From positions 2,170,001-2,234,000 of the forward strand of contig NZ_CP023278.1 of the NCBI RefSeq assembly GCF_002896875.1: 64,000 bases of DNA, written 5' to 3'. Below the pieces are notes generated by a model. It was not told the DNA's origin. It ran no database searches and saw only the letters and a list, made by a program, of their open reading frames with translations. The translations under genes were made by a program, and so were the position numbers. Source of the stretch: Nostoc sp. CENA543 (GTDB lineage Bacteria; Cyanobacteriota; Cyanobacteriia; Cyanobacteriales; Nostocaceae). This document shows positions 50,711 to 61,526 of this stretch, one piece after another (the first letter of the stretch is position 1; every line of letters starts with the position of its first letter).

Positions 50711-53455
50711 ATGAAAACATTATCTGTATACTTAGATTTTGTGACTCGCATCTCCACAGGTATCATGCTACTACCATCGGTATTCATCTTGTTGTGGAAT
50801 GGTTGTGCTAATGCTCAAATCACTCCAGATAATAGCCTCAATACCAAAGTCATCCAACAAGGGAATCAATTTACCATTACTGATGGTAGTCAAGCAGGCA
50901 GTAATTTATTTCACAGTTTCAGTCAGTTTTCCGTTCCTAATGGTGGTTCGGCAACATTTGACTTAAGCAATACAGCAAATATTACCACTATATTTAGTAG
51001 AGTTACTGGTGGCCAAATTTCTCAGATTGATGGCAAAATCCAGATTATTCCAGCAGGCAGCAACGCTGTGAGTCTGTTTCTTCTCAATCCTAGTGGGATA
51101 GTTTTTGGGTCTCAGGCCAGTCTCAATATCAGTGGGTCATTTGTGGCTACTACTGCCGACAGTATTAGATTCGCTGACGGCTTTAAGTTTGATGCCACCC
51201 AAGCTACCACACCACCCTTATTAACCATGAGTGTACCTGTGGGGCTACAATTAGGCAGTAATGCTGGCACAATTCGCACCGAAGGTACACCAGCACTCAA
51301 TTTCTTAAATCGCCCCGCGCAAAGTTTTCAGGCTCAAACCGTTGCCCTAGTGGGTAGTGAAATTGATATTAATCAAAGCAGCATTGCCAATCCAGACGGC
51401 AGAATGGAATTATGGGCATTGCAGAATGCAGAAGTGGGATTGAATCATCAAGCAGGATGGCAACTAACTAGCCCAGCGACAGCCGACTGGGGACTGATCT
51501 CCCTCAGACAAGCCTCATATATCGATACCAGTGGAATAAATGGGGGAGCGATTAACATCCGTGGCCGAGGTTTAACATTAAAGGAAGGTTCGAGCATTGC
51601 TTCGACTACAGGAGCGTTGGGACAAGGGCAAGGAATCACCGTTAAAACCACGGAATTTATTGATTTGTTGGGAGTATCAGATCCACAAAATTATGACACC
51701 CCTGGATTATTCACTACTGTATCTGGAAGTGGGGCAAAGGCGGGAGATATTACCATCGAGACAGAGAGTTTACGGATTCAGAATGGAGCATGGTTGCAAT
51801 CTATCAACAATGGTTTTACCTTCGATTTCTCAACCTTCAGCTTTACTCCCATCAACGATACTACTACAGGCAACATTACCGTTTTTGCTAAGGACGTGGA
51901 AGTGAGTGGGTATAACCCATTTCCCAATCCTTTTACTGGAGTTGCTAATTTTAGACCTAGTGCTATTACCACCTTAGTTAATAGTGGCAAAAGAAATAAT
52001 AGCGGTACTATCACCATTGAAGCTAATCAAGTTCGTCTGCTGAACGGTGGACGTATTAGTGCCAGTATAATAGGTTTCCCAATTCCTGGTTTAGACTCAA
52101 TCACTGTTGGTAATTCTGGAGATATCTTTATTCAAGCTAGGGAGTCTCTAGAAATTAATGGAACTACGGCTGGGGGATTAACTGGTGCTATCATAAGTTC
52201 AATTCAAGCTTTTGCTCAAGGTGAAGCTGGCAATATTACTATTAACACAGGAAATTTACGCGTCACAGATGGTGGAGCTATTGCTAGTGAGCTATCAGGT
52301 ACTGGCAATGCCGGGAATATAGTGATTCAAGCTCAAAATGTAGAAGTCAGTAAGCCAAAGCTCGATAGTTTTAGTAATACAGTTAGTGGTATTACTGTGG
52401 CAGTGAATAAAAATGCGGTTGGTAATGGTGGCAATATTAGTCTACAAGCTGAACGCTTACGTGTGTTCCAAGGTGGACAGATCACTTCATCTAGCTTAGG
52501 TAAAGGATCTGCTGGTAGTGTGAATTTACGGGTTAATGATATTGATGTGCAAGGTTTTTCTGAACCTTTACGCGATGGTCGCATATTGCCTAGTAGTATC
52601 ACAGCATCCGCAGCCAATAACTTTACGGCTCGGTCAGTTAATATCAATGCGGAGAAATTGAGTGTGCGGGATGGGGCAGAAATCACCGTGAGCAATCTTG
52701 GCTCTGGGGATGCAGGTAACTTAAATATTAATGCTAGCCAGATATTTTTAGATAATGGTGGTAGCTTACGAGCCGAAGTTAATGGAGGTAGTCGCGGTAA
52801 CATCCGACTCAATGCCAGTGAATTTGTCCTCCTCAGACGCGGTAGTAGTATTGTCACCAATGCTCGTGGTACTTCTACTGGCGGCAATATTAATATTCGT
52901 GCAGAGTCAATTATTGCTGTGCCTACAGAAAACAGTGATATTGAGGCTAATGCCGTTTTAGGGCAAGGTGGTAACATTCAAATTACCACTCAAGGTCTTT
53001 TCGGATTGCAGTTCCGTGACCAACTCACACCCGATAGTGATATTACTGCCAGTTCGCAATTTGGGCTAAGTGGTACGGTGCAAGTCAATACAGTTGGTGT
53101 TGATCCCAATGCAGGTTTAGTAGAATTACCTACCAATGTGACTGACCAATCAAAACAAATAGCCAGTGGATGTGCTGATACAAATGGTAGCAGTTTTATC
53201 GCTACAGGTAGGGGTGGAATACCACAAAATCCCAGCCAGGAAATAAGGAGCGATCGCACTTGGTCAGATATCCGCAATATATCTGCATTCCACAACACAC
53301 CACATATACAAGCAAAAACACCCACACAGCCACAAATTCCCATCCAAGCTACTGCCTGGCATCGTAATGCTCAAGGTAAAGTGGAACTAGTTGCCATCTC
53401 ATCTGTCACACCCAACCCATCACTGTTAACCTGTAGTGCTATTTCTCAAGGGTAA
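50711..53455 (+). CDS. TpsA3 exoprotein, FHA-type TPS domain
   Basis: A 914-residue TpsA with signal peptide M-K-T-L-S-V-Y-L-D-F...C-A-N-A-Q; ATG at 50711 is preferred to TTG at 50687. The TPS domain is of the subtype with I-P-A-G-S-N-A-V-S-L-F-L-L-N-P-S-G-I-V-F-G, shared only with TpsA4. It is about 100 residues longer than copies 1, 2, 5, 6 and 7, because of a longer middle beta-helix. The upstream spacer and signal region are nearly identical to those of TpsA4. Confidence 0.88.
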   Translation: MKTLSVYLDFVTRISTGIMLLPSVFILLWNGCANAQITPDNSLNTKVIQQGNQFTITDGSQAGSNLFHSFSQFSVPNGGSATFDLSNTANITTIFSRVTGGQISQIDGKIQIIPAGSNAVSLFLLNPSGIVFGSQASLNISGSFVATTADSIRFADGFKFDATQATTPPLLTMSVPVGLQLGSNAGTIRTEGTPALNFLNRPAQSFQAQTVALVGSEIDINQSSIANPDGRMELWALQNAEVGLNHQAGWQLTSPATADWGLISLRQASYIDTSGINGGAINIRGRGLTLKEGSSIASTTGALGQGQGITVKTTEFIDLLGVSDPQNYDTPGLFTTVSGSGAKAGDITIETESLRIQNGAWLQSINNGFTFDFSTFSFTPINDTTTGNITVFAKDVEVSGYNPFPNPFTGVANFRPSAITTLVNSGKRNNSGTITIEANQVRLLNGGRISASIIGFPIPGLDSITVGNSGDIFIQARESLEINGTTAGGLTGAIISSIQAFAQGEAGNITINTGNLRVTDGGAIASELSGTGNAGNIVIQAQNVEVSKPKLDSFSNTVSGITVAVNKNAVGNGGNISLQAERLRVFQGGQITSSSLGKGSAGSVNLRVNDIDVQGFSEPLRDGRILPSSITASAANNFTARSVNINAEKLSVRDGAEITVSNLGSGDAGNLNINASQIFLDNGGSLRAEVNGGSRGNIRLNASEFVLLRRGSSIVTNARGTSTGGNINIRAESIIAVPTENSDIEANAVLGQGGNIQITTQGLFGLQFRDQLTPDSDITASSQFGLSGTVQVNTVGVDPNAGLVELPTNVTDQSKQIASGCADTNGSSFIATGRGGIPQNPSQEIRSDRTWSDIRNISAFHNTPHIQAKTPTQPQIPIQATAWHRNAQGKVELVAISSVTPNPSLLTCSAISQG

Positions 53456-53542
53456 TTCCGCCTACGAATATTTTCTCATCACCAGTGTTCAAAATTAGAG
53501 GATTCTGGGAATAATAAGCTGGGTATAAATCGAGACAATGTA

Positions 53543-56293
53543 ATGAAAACATTATCTATCTGCTTAGATTTTGTGACTCGAATCTCCACAGGTATCATGC
53601 TACTACCATCGGTATTTATCTTGTTGTGGAATGGTTGTGCTAACGCTCAAATCACTCCAGATAATAGCCTCAATACCAAAGTCACCCAAGATGGAAATCA
53701 ATTTACTATTACTGATGGTAGTCAAGCAGGCAGTAATTTATTTCACAGTTTCAGTCAGTTTTCCGTTCCTAATGGTGGTTTAGCAACATTTGACTTAAGC
53801 AATACAGCAAATATTACCACTATATTTAGTAGAGTTACTGGTGGCCAAATTTCTCAGATTGATGGCAAAATCCAGATTATGCCAATAGGCAGCAACGCTG
53901 TGAGTCTGTTTCTTCTCAATCCTAGTGGGATAGTTTTTGGGTCTCAGGCCAGTCTCAATATCAGTGGGTCATTTGTGGCTACTACTGCCGACAGTATTAG
54001 ATTCGCTGACGGCTTTAAGTTTGATGCCAGCCAAACCACCACACCACCCTTATTAACCATGAGTGTACCTGTGGGGCTACAATTAGGTAGCAATGCTGGC
54101 TCCATTACTGTGCAAGGGCCAATCACGACCAACTCCTTGTTAAGAACACCCACACTCTCGTTAGTTCCAAATCAGACTTTAGCCTTGGTGGGTAGTCAGA
54201 TCAATGTGGATAGTGCCAATATCTCTGCCTCCGATGGGCAGATTGAGTTATGGGCAGTACAAAATGCTCAGGTAGCAATAAACAACCAAACACCTTGGGA
54301 AATAACGAGTTCTGTGGATACTGCCAACTGGGGAACAATTACACTCCAGCAAGTTTCCTTAATCGATGCAAGTGGAATTAACGGAGGCGCAATTAATATC
54401 CGTGGACGTGGGTTGACTGTGCAGGATGGTTCTAATATTAGTTCTACTACCTTTGCTGGCCAAGGTAAGGGCATTACTATTAACACAACAGATTTTGTGA
54501 ATCTTTTAGGCATTTCTGATCCAAATCAACCATTATTTCCTGGGATCAAAACTTCTGTCGGCAATACATTTGGAGTATTGGCACTTCCGGGGCCAATAGC
54601 AACAGGACGAGCAGGTGATGTCACTATTGAAACCAAACGCTTACAGTTAGCCAATGGTAGCTGGCTCCAATCTGCCACCTCTGGCAATAACTCTAGAACG
54701 GGAGATGTTACTGTTCGTGCTGCTGATGTGTATCTAGTAGGATACGAAAATTTGACTGGATATATTGTAGATACGATTGGCAGTTTAATTGTTGCTGGGA
54801 GCAACAATCAGAGTGGACAAGTTACTGTTGATGCTCAACGGATTCGCTTACTCAATGGTGGTCGTATCAGCAGTAGCATTTTAGGGGGGAATGGTCAAGC
54901 TGGAAAAGTTTCTATTCGAGCTGACGAGAGTTTGGAGATTCGAGGAGTTAGTTTTTATGATGGCACTTACGGTGGAGGTATATCCAGTGCTGTTCTCAGT
55001 TCGATGGAAGCTGGCACCACAGGTCAAGGAGGGCAAATTACTATAGATACAGGTAGTTTGGTTGTGTCTAGTGGTGGGGCGATTACTAGTGAGCTAGCAG
55101 GTTCTAAAGCATTCTTAGAACTACAAATACCAGGAGCAAATGGTACAGCTGGGAGCATTAATATTCGAGCTAAGGATATACAAGTTAGCGATCCGGTAAT
55201 TGATGGATATAGTCAAAGTATTACGGGTATTACAGCTTCTATAGGCAATGGTGCTGTTGGTTCAGGTGGGACAATTAACTTAACGGCAGACAGTTTACGT
55301 GTATTTAACGGTGGACAAATCACCTCATCCAGCCAAGGTCAAGGCACTGCGGGCAATATCAACCTACAGGTAAACAACATTGATGTACAAGGTGTTTCCC
55401 CAACTTTAGTTGGAGAGCAATATCTCAAGAGTACAATTACCGCATCCTCAACCACCAACTTTGCAGCAGGCTCGGTAAATATCACAACTGATAGTTTAAG
55501 TATTCGTGACGGCGCAGAAATTACAGTCAGCAATTCTGGTACTGGAGATGCAGGGAACCTCAATATTAACGCCCGTAATCTCTTCCTAGATAATGAAGCC
55601 AAACTGCGAGCCGAAGTGAATGGTGGTAATTATGGCAACATCATCCTTTTGGCAAGTGATACATTGTTATTGCGACGCGGCAGTCATATTATTACCGATG
55701 CTCATGCTGCTTCTACAGGGGGCAACATTAATATCAATACTGGTTCGATTGTGGCGGTACCCACAGAAAACAGCGATATTTCGGCTAATGCTGTACTAGG
55801 AAGCGGTGGTAATATCCAAATCACCACGCAAGGTATTTTCGGATTGCAGTTCCGTGACCAACTCACACCCGATAGTGATATTACTGCCAGTTCGCAATTT
55901 GGGCTAAGTGGTACGGTGCAAGTCAATACAGTTGGTGTTGATCCCAATGCAGGTTTAGTAGAATTACCTGCGAATGTCACTGACCCATCACAACAAGTTG
56001 CTACAGGTTGTACTGATACAAGTGGTAGTAGTTTTATCGCCACAGGTAGGGGTGGGATACCACAAAATCCTAGCCAAGAAGTGAGGAGCGATCGCACTTG
56101 GTCAGATATCCGCAATATCTCTGCATTCCCAAACACACCACAAATACAAGCACAAGCAACCACACAGCCACAAATCGCCATCCAAGCTACTTCCTGGCAT
56201 CGTAACACTCAAGGCAAAATTGAATTAATTGCAGAGCTATCTTCTACTCAGACGCAACCATCCTTAACTTGTGCAGCAATTCCCAAAAGTTAG
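53543..56293 (+). CDS. TpsA4 exoprotein, FHA-type TPS domain
   Basis: A 916-residue TpsA whose first 200 residues are almost the same as those of TpsA3, including the I-M-P-I-G-S-N-A-V-S-L-F segment, while the middle differs (Y-D-G-T-Y-G-G-G and others). The C-terminal end (S-S-T-Q-T-Q-P-S-L-T-C-A-A-I-P-K-S) is the same as that of TpsA6 and differs from TpsA3, so the gene is a mosaic. The signal peptide ends C-A-N-A-Q. Confidence 0.88.
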   Translation: MKTLSICLDFVTRISTGIMLLPSVFILLWNGCANAQITPDNSLNTKVTQDGNQFTITDGSQAGSNLFHSFSQFSVPNGGLATFDLSNTANITTIFSRVTGGQISQIDGKIQIMPIGSNAVSLFLLNPSGIVFGSQASLNISGSFVATTADSIRFADGFKFDASQTTTPPLLTMSVPVGLQLGSNAGSITVQGPITTNSLLRTPTLSLVPNQTLALVGSQINVDSANISASDGQIELWAVQNAQVAINNQTPWEITSSVDTANWGTITLQQVSLIDASGINGGAINIRGRGLTVQDGSNISSTTFAGQGKGITINTTDFVNLLGISDPNQPLFPGIKTSVGNTFGVLALPGPIATGRAGDVTIETKRLQLANGSWLQSATSGNNSRTGDVTVRAADVYLVGYENLTGYIVDTIGSLIVAGSNNQSGQVTVDAQRIRLLNGGRISSSILGGNGQAGKVSIRADESLEIRGVSFYDGTYGGGISSAVLSSMEAGTTGQGGQITIDTGSLVVSSGGAITSELAGSKAFLELQIPGANGTAGSINIRAKDIQVSDPVIDGYSQSITGITASIGNGAVGSGGTINLTADSLRVFNGGQITSSSQGQGTAGNINLQVNNIDVQGVSPTLVGEQYLKSTITASSTTNFAAGSVNITTDSLSIRDGAEITVSNSGTGDAGNLNINARNLFLDNEAKLRAEVNGGNYGNIILLASDTLLLRRGSHIITDAHAASTGGNININTGSIVAVPTENSDISANAVLGSGGNIQITTQGIFGLQFRDQLTPDSDITASSQFGLSGTVQVNTVGVDPNAGLVELPANVTDPSQQVATGCTDTSGSSFIATGRGGIPQNPSQEVRSDRTWSDIRNISAFPNTPQIQAQATTQPQIAIQATSWHRNTQGKIELIAELSSTQTQPSLTCAAIPKS

Positions 56294-56367
56294 TTACACA
56301 TCCGCAAAGGTTAGCAAAATCATCTTTTGGGCATACTACTTACAGGGCAGAAAATGGAAATGGGCTG

Positions 56368-58827
56368 ATGAAAGTAACTTTTACTGGCTTTGGTTTAATT
56401 GGCGGAATGTTCATAAGCGTTATTGGCAGCAGTTGTGTTAACGCTCAAGTTATTCCCGATAGTTCTCTGGGGACAGAAGTCTCCCCAGGTTCAGAACATT
56501 TCACGATCACTAATGGCCAGCGTGTCGGCAATAACCTGTTTCACAGTTTCCAGCAATTCTCTATTCCTAAAGATGGCTCTGCTTTCTTTGACAATGCTTT
56601 AGATATCCAAAATATTTTTAGTCGTGTCACTGGCAGTAGTATTTCTCAGATTGATGGTTTAATTCAAACTAATGGTAGTGCCAATTTATTTTTGCTCAAT
56701 CCCAATGGAATTATTTTTGGCTCTAATGCCAGGTTAAATATTGGTGGGTCTTTTGTAGGAACAACAGCCAATAGTATCAACTTTAGCGATGGCTTTATCT
56801 TTAGTACCACTGATACAACCACACCTTCTTTGCTCACAATGAGCGTACCCATTGGCTTACAGATAGGACAAAATTCAGGCAGCATTGAAGTCCAAGGACA
56901 AGGACACAATCTGCTTCACCCTCCCAATTTTTTAGCCCCAGTGACTCGTGATCCACAACTTGGTGGTTTGCGCCTGTTGCCAGGGCAAACATTAGCCCTT
57001 CTGGGTAATGGTATTCAATTGGATGCAGGGGTGTTAATTGCTGAAAGCGGACATATTGAACTGGGAAGCATGGCAGTAGGAACAATTAACCTCAATACTA
57101 ATACTCCTGCTTGGGAATTTGACTATCATTCTGGTCAAAGTTTATCAGATATATCTCTCACTCGCGCTGCTCTCATCGATACAAGTGGTAATCCTGGAGG
57201 TTCGATTCATCTTCAAGGAAAAGATATTCACATTCAAAATAGTTCCAGTGTATTTATTCAACATCAAGGACAGCAAAATACAGGTAGCATCAAAATCAAT
57301 GCAGATTTATTAGCAATGAGTGGTGCATTGCCACAAAAAAATCCCAGTTTAATTTTGTCTGAAAATCTGGGTAGTGGATATGGAGCGAATATAGATGTTT
57401 CAGTTAGGCAGTTGATTGTGCAGGATGGGGGCGGAATCTTATCTACAACCTATACAAATGGCGGAAAAGGTGGAAATATCACCGTCAATGCCGCAGAATC
57501 AATCCAAATTATAGGTTTTTCTCCTATTAATTTTCGTGCTAGTGGCATTAATAGCCCATCTTTCCCAGGAGGAGGAAAGGGTGGAAATATTGCGATCGCC
57601 ACCAAAGATTTAATTGTGCAAGAAGGGGGAACGATTACATCACTGGTTGAAGGAGGAGGTAGTGGCGGTAATATTGATATGACCGCAGACATAATTTCCC
57701 TATTCGGTGAAAATCCAGGATCAGGTGGAGCATCCGCTATTGCTACATCGACCTTTTTCGGGGGGGATGGCGGTGTGATAAATATTAATACCAGACAATT
57801 AATACTGAGAGCATCTGGTGTAATTTCTGCTAGCACTTCTGATACTGGTAATGCGGGTGATTTAACTATTTATGCTAGTGAATCTGTGGAAGTTGATGGT
57901 TCTAACTCCGTGTTGCGGGATCATAGTCGTATTACTGCATCAGGGCAAAGATTTCGACCCAGGTATTTACAAAACAGAGGTTTGTCGGCATTTCCTAGTG
58001 GCAATGGCGGAAATTTAACTATTATCTCTCCCACTATTAAAGTTAGTAATGAGGGCTATATCGCGGCGGAAAATATAGGTAGTGGCAATGGTGGATATTT
58101 ACAAATTCAAGCCGACTCACTCTTGTTAGAGCAACAAGGTCAAATTAGAACTGCGGCTGCATCTGGGCAAGGTGGTTCTCTAGGACTGATGGTAGGAGAT
58201 ATTCTCCTGATGCGCCACAATAGTCTCATCAGTGCTAGGGCTGGAAATAATGGTAATGGGGGCAACATTACTATTATTTCTCCCTTAATTGTCGGACTAG
58301 AAAACAGTGATATTATTGCCAATGCCGTTGCCGGAAATGGAGGCAAAATTCAAATTACCACTCAAGGTTTATTGGGCTTAGAATTTCGTGATGGCGAAAC
58401 TCCCAAAAGTGATATTACCGCTAGTTCGCAATTTGGGGTAAGTGGTACAGTTCAAATTAATAATGTCGGAGTTGACCCTAATTCGGGTTTAGTGGAATTA
58501 CCGGAGAATGTGACTGATCCATCCCAACAAATAACTACAGGTTGTTCTAATACTAATAGTAGTAGTTTTGTCGCCACAGGACGGGGTGGCATACCGCAAA
58601 ATCCCAGGCAGGAGGTGAGGAGCGATCGCACTTGGTCAGATATCCGCAATATCTCTGCATTCCAGAACACACCACAAATCCAAGCACAAGCACCCATACA
58701 GCCACAAATTCCCATCCAAGCCACATCCTGGCATCGTAACCCTCAAGGCAACATCGAATTGATTGCAGATCAATCTCCCGTGCCAGTGCCAACAACATTA
58801 ACCTGTGCTGCCACTCCTCAAAGTTGA
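56368..58827 (+). CDS. TpsA5 exoprotein, FHA-type TPS domain
   Basis: An 819-residue TpsA starting M-K-V-T-F-T-G-F-G-L-I-G-G-M (ATG at 56368; an in-frame ATG at 56269 overlaps tpsA4 and is rejected). Signal cleavage is after V-N-A-Q. The TPS domain reads G-N-N-L-F-H-S-F-Q-Q-F-S-I and L-L-N-P-N-G-I-I-F-G. The first 75 residues and the spacer before it match TpsA7. The C-terminus ends T-T-L-T-C-A-A-T-P-Q-S. The middle is unlike any other copy, with several G-G-G/G-G-K-G-G-N-I turns. Confidence 0.88.
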   Translation: MKVTFTGFGLIGGMFISVIGSSCVNAQVIPDSSLGTEVSPGSEHFTITNGQRVGNNLFHSFQQFSIPKDGSAFFDNALDIQNIFSRVTGSSISQIDGLIQTNGSANLFLLNPNGIIFGSNARLNIGGSFVGTTANSINFSDGFIFSTTDTTTPSLLTMSVPIGLQIGQNSGSIEVQGQGHNLLHPPNFLAPVTRDPQLGGLRLLPGQTLALLGNGIQLDAGVLIAESGHIELGSMAVGTINLNTNTPAWEFDYHSGQSLSDISLTRAALIDTSGNPGGSIHLQGKDIHIQNSSSVFIQHQGQQNTGSIKINADLLAMSGALPQKNPSLILSENLGSGYGANIDVSVRQLIVQDGGGILSTTYTNGGKGGNITVNAAESIQIIGFSPINFRASGINSPSFPGGGKGGNIAIATKDLIVQEGGTITSLVEGGGSGGNIDMTADIISLFGENPGSGGASAIATSTFFGGDGGVININTRQLILRASGVISASTSDTGNAGDLTIYASESVEVDGSNSVLRDHSRITASGQRFRPRYLQNRGLSAFPSGNGGNLTIISPTIKVSNEGYIAAENIGSGNGGYLQIQADSLLLEQQGQIRTAAASGQGGSLGLMVGDILLMRHNSLISARAGNNGNGGNITIISPLIVGLENSDIIANAVAGNGGKIQITTQGLLGLEFRDGETPKSDITASSQFGVSGTVQINNVGVDPNSGLVELPENVTDPSQQITTGCSNTNSSSFVATGRGGIPQNPRQEVRSDRTWSDIRNISAFQNTPQIQAQAPIQPQIPIQATSWHRNPQGNIELIADQSPVPVPTTLTCAATPQS

Positions 58828-59022
58828 TGTACACATTCCTCAATCTCCACTTCAACGCAGATATTCAACTCTCCAACTTTTGAGGGTGTTGACGACGAGT
58901 CATAATTTATGTGGTGGATTACTGATTGAACTGCGGCAAAAGTTAAGCTTTGTAAAGAGAAAGTATAAAAAAACTAGTAAGGGAACAATAAATACGTAAT
59001 ATAAGGTGAATCATTCAGTTTA

Positions 59023-61452
59023 ATGAAATCGACTTTTACTGCCTCTATACTCATCAGTATTATCTTGACATCTGCTCTTGAACACAACAGTGTTCACGCC
59101 CAGGTGATTTCTGATCACACTCTCAAAACTGATGTGAGTGGTAGTAGTGATTACATCATCACTAACGGCACGCGTGTGGAGAATAATTTATTTCATAGCT
59201 TCAGCCAATTCTCTGTGCCTAGTGGCGGTTCGGCTTCATTTCACAATGCTACTGATATTCAAAATATTTTTAGTCGGGTGACAGGTGGTAATATTTCCCG
59301 CATAGAGGGTGTCATCAGTACCAATGGCAGTGCCAATTTATTTTTAATTAACCCAGCAGGCATAATTTTTGGGCAACAAGCCAGTTTGGATATTAAGGGG
59401 TCATTTGTCGCCACAACAGCCAACAGTATTAAATTTGCCGATGGAACGGAATTTAGAGCCAATCACCTCGATACCTCGCCATTATTAACGATGAGTGTAC
59501 CCATTGGCTTGCAGATGGGGCAGAATCCAGGAGAAATTAGTGTGCAAGGTACAGGATATAGCTTAAATATCACTAATATACTCTCTCCCATTATTCACAC
59601 ACCTAGTTCAACACAACTGAAAGTAGAACCGGGAAAAACCCTGGCTTTGGTGGGTGGTAATCTGAATTTAAATGGAGCAACCCTAACATCTGAAACGGGT
59701 AACATTGAATTGGGTAGTGTAGGTGGCTCAGAATTTGTTGACCTGATATCAACAAATCAAGGGTATACATTAGGATACGGGAAGGTCAACAGCTTTGCGG
59801 ATATTCAAATTGCCCAAAAATCTCTCATAGATGTCAGTGGAATGAATGCAGGCTCTGTGCAGATACAAGGTAAGCAGATTCAGTTTACTGAAGGCTCACT
59901 GTTACTATCGCAAAATCAAGGTAATCTCCCTGGGGGAAACTTGCGTCTTCAAGCAACCGAAAGCATTAATCTCATTAATGCAGTAAGTGGGGTGCGGAGT
60001 GAAACCTGGAACCAGGGAACTGGTAGCAATATCAATGTTATTACCCCTAAACTCAATCTCTACGATGGGGGGATATTAAGTAGTAACACCTACGGAGTGT
60101 CTAAAAGTGGGAATATCCAGGTTAATGCCAAAAATGTAGAAATATCAGGTTTATCAACCCTCAACGCCAGTGGCAGTTTTATTAACACCACCACATTTGG
60201 TTCTGGGAATGCAGGTAATATTTTTGTGCAGGGTGATAGTTTACTTGTATCTTATGGTGGCGGAGTATCGTCCGTATCGCGGGGTATTGGTTCTAGTGGT
60301 GAAATTGTGGTTCGCAACCAAGATACCACTGTGCAGAGTAGTAATAGTTCTCCCTTCGGTACAAGAATCGCCTCAGTCACCTTTAATGTTGGCAATGCTA
60401 AAACCTTAACCATAGATACTGCCAGGTTAAAAGTCATAGATGGTGCCTCACTCGGCACAAGTTCATATTTTATCGGTCATGCCGGGGATGTGAAGATCAA
60501 TGCTACTGAATCCGTGGAAGTTAATGGCTACAATCCATTAACACCGAGTGCTATTAACTCCTCTGCTTTGATTCTCAACCCAGTATTGCAGAAGTTATTT
60601 GGGGTATCAGAATATAAGTTGACTGCTGATGCTGGTACAATCGACCTGACGACACCAAACCTCATTTTGAAGAATCAAGGAACTGTGACCGTTACCAATC
60701 AAGGTACTGGTAATGGTGGTAGTCTCAAAATTAATGCCAATACTATCCAATTACAAAATCACGCTTTCATTGAGGCCAGAACAGCATCTGGGAATGGTGG
60801 CAACATTGATTTACAAGTGGGTAACTCTTTGCGGTTGCGAGGCAACAGTCAAATTACCTCCACGGCACAAGGTAACGGTCATGGAGGCAATATTACCATT
60901 AATTCACCGATTATTTTTGGCTGGGAAAACAGTGATATTATTGCCAATGCCTTTCAAGGCAAAGGTGGTAATATTAACATTCAGACTCAGACTATTTTAG
61001 GATTAGCATTCCGTCAGCAACTGACACCAGAAAATGACATTACCGCCAGTTCGCAATTTGGGGTTAACGGTATAGTTAACGTTGATACTATTGGTGTTGA
61101 CCCGAATGCTAGTGTAGTGGCATTACCTGTGAATGTAACTGATCAATCACAGCAAATAGCTAGCGGTTGTGATAGGAATCAAGGTAGTAGTTTTGTGGCT
61201 ACAGGTAGGGGTGGAATACCACAAAATCCCAGCCAGGAGATGAGGAGCGATCGCACTTGGTCAGATATCCGCAATATATCTGCATTCCCAAACACACCAC
61301 AAATACAAGCACAAGCAACCACACAGCCCCAAATCCCCATCCAAGCTACTTCCTGGCATCGTAACACTCAAGGAAACATTGAATTAGTTGCAGAGCTATC
61401 TTCTACTCAGACGCAACCATCCTTAACTTGTGCAGCAATTCCCAAAAGTTAG
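59023..61452 (+). CDS. TpsA6 exoprotein, FHA-type TPS domain
   Basis: An 809-residue TpsA with a distinct signal peptide (M-K-S-T-F-T-A-S-I-L-I-S-I-I-L-T...V-H-A-Q). The TPS domain has N-N-L-F-H-S-F-S-Q-F-S-V and L-I-N-P-A-G-I-I-F-G. The middle resembles TpsA1 (I-D-V-S-G-M-N-A-G-S-V-Q-I-Q-G-K) while the 3' end is nearly identical to TpsA4, so it too is a mosaic. It follows TpsA5 after the longest spacer of the series (195 bases). Confidence 0.88.
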   Translation: MKSTFTASILISIILTSALEHNSVHAQVISDHTLKTDVSGSSDYIITNGTRVENNLFHSFSQFSVPSGGSASFHNATDIQNIFSRVTGGNISRIEGVISTNGSANLFLINPAGIIFGQQASLDIKGSFVATTANSIKFADGTEFRANHLDTSPLLTMSVPIGLQMGQNPGEISVQGTGYSLNITNILSPIIHTPSSTQLKVEPGKTLALVGGNLNLNGATLTSETGNIELGSVGGSEFVDLISTNQGYTLGYGKVNSFADIQIAQKSLIDVSGMNAGSVQIQGKQIQFTEGSLLLSQNQGNLPGGNLRLQATESINLINAVSGVRSETWNQGTGSNINVITPKLNLYDGGILSSNTYGVSKSGNIQVNAKNVEISGLSTLNASGSFINTTTFGSGNAGNIFVQGDSLLVSYGGGVSSVSRGIGSSGEIVVRNQDTTVQSSNSSPFGTRIASVTFNVGNAKTLTIDTARLKVIDGASLGTSSYFIGHAGDVKINATESVEVNGYNPLTPSAINSSALILNPVLQKLFGVSEYKLTADAGTIDLTTPNLILKNQGTVTVTNQGTGNGGSLKINANTIQLQNHAFIEARTASGNGGNIDLQVGNSLRLRGNSQITSTAQGNGHGGNITINSPIIFGWENSDIIANAFQGKGGNINIQTQTILGLAFRQQLTPENDITASSQFGVNGIVNVDTIGVDPNASVVALPVNVTDQSQQIASGCDRNQGSSFVATGRGGIPQNPSQEMRSDRTWSDIRNISAFPNTPQIQAQATTQPQIPIQATSWHRNTQGNIELVAELSSTQTQPSLTCAAIPKS

Positions 61453-61526
61453 TTACACACCCGCAAAGGTTAGCAAAATCATCTTTTGGGCATACTACTT
61501 ACAGGGCAGAAAATGGAAATAGGTTG

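Noticed and set aside
56269-56367. A start of tpsA5 at 56269 (and similarly of tpsA7 at 61428)
   Set aside because: Those starts lie inside the previous gene; the signal peptide begins at the later ATG, as in the other copies.
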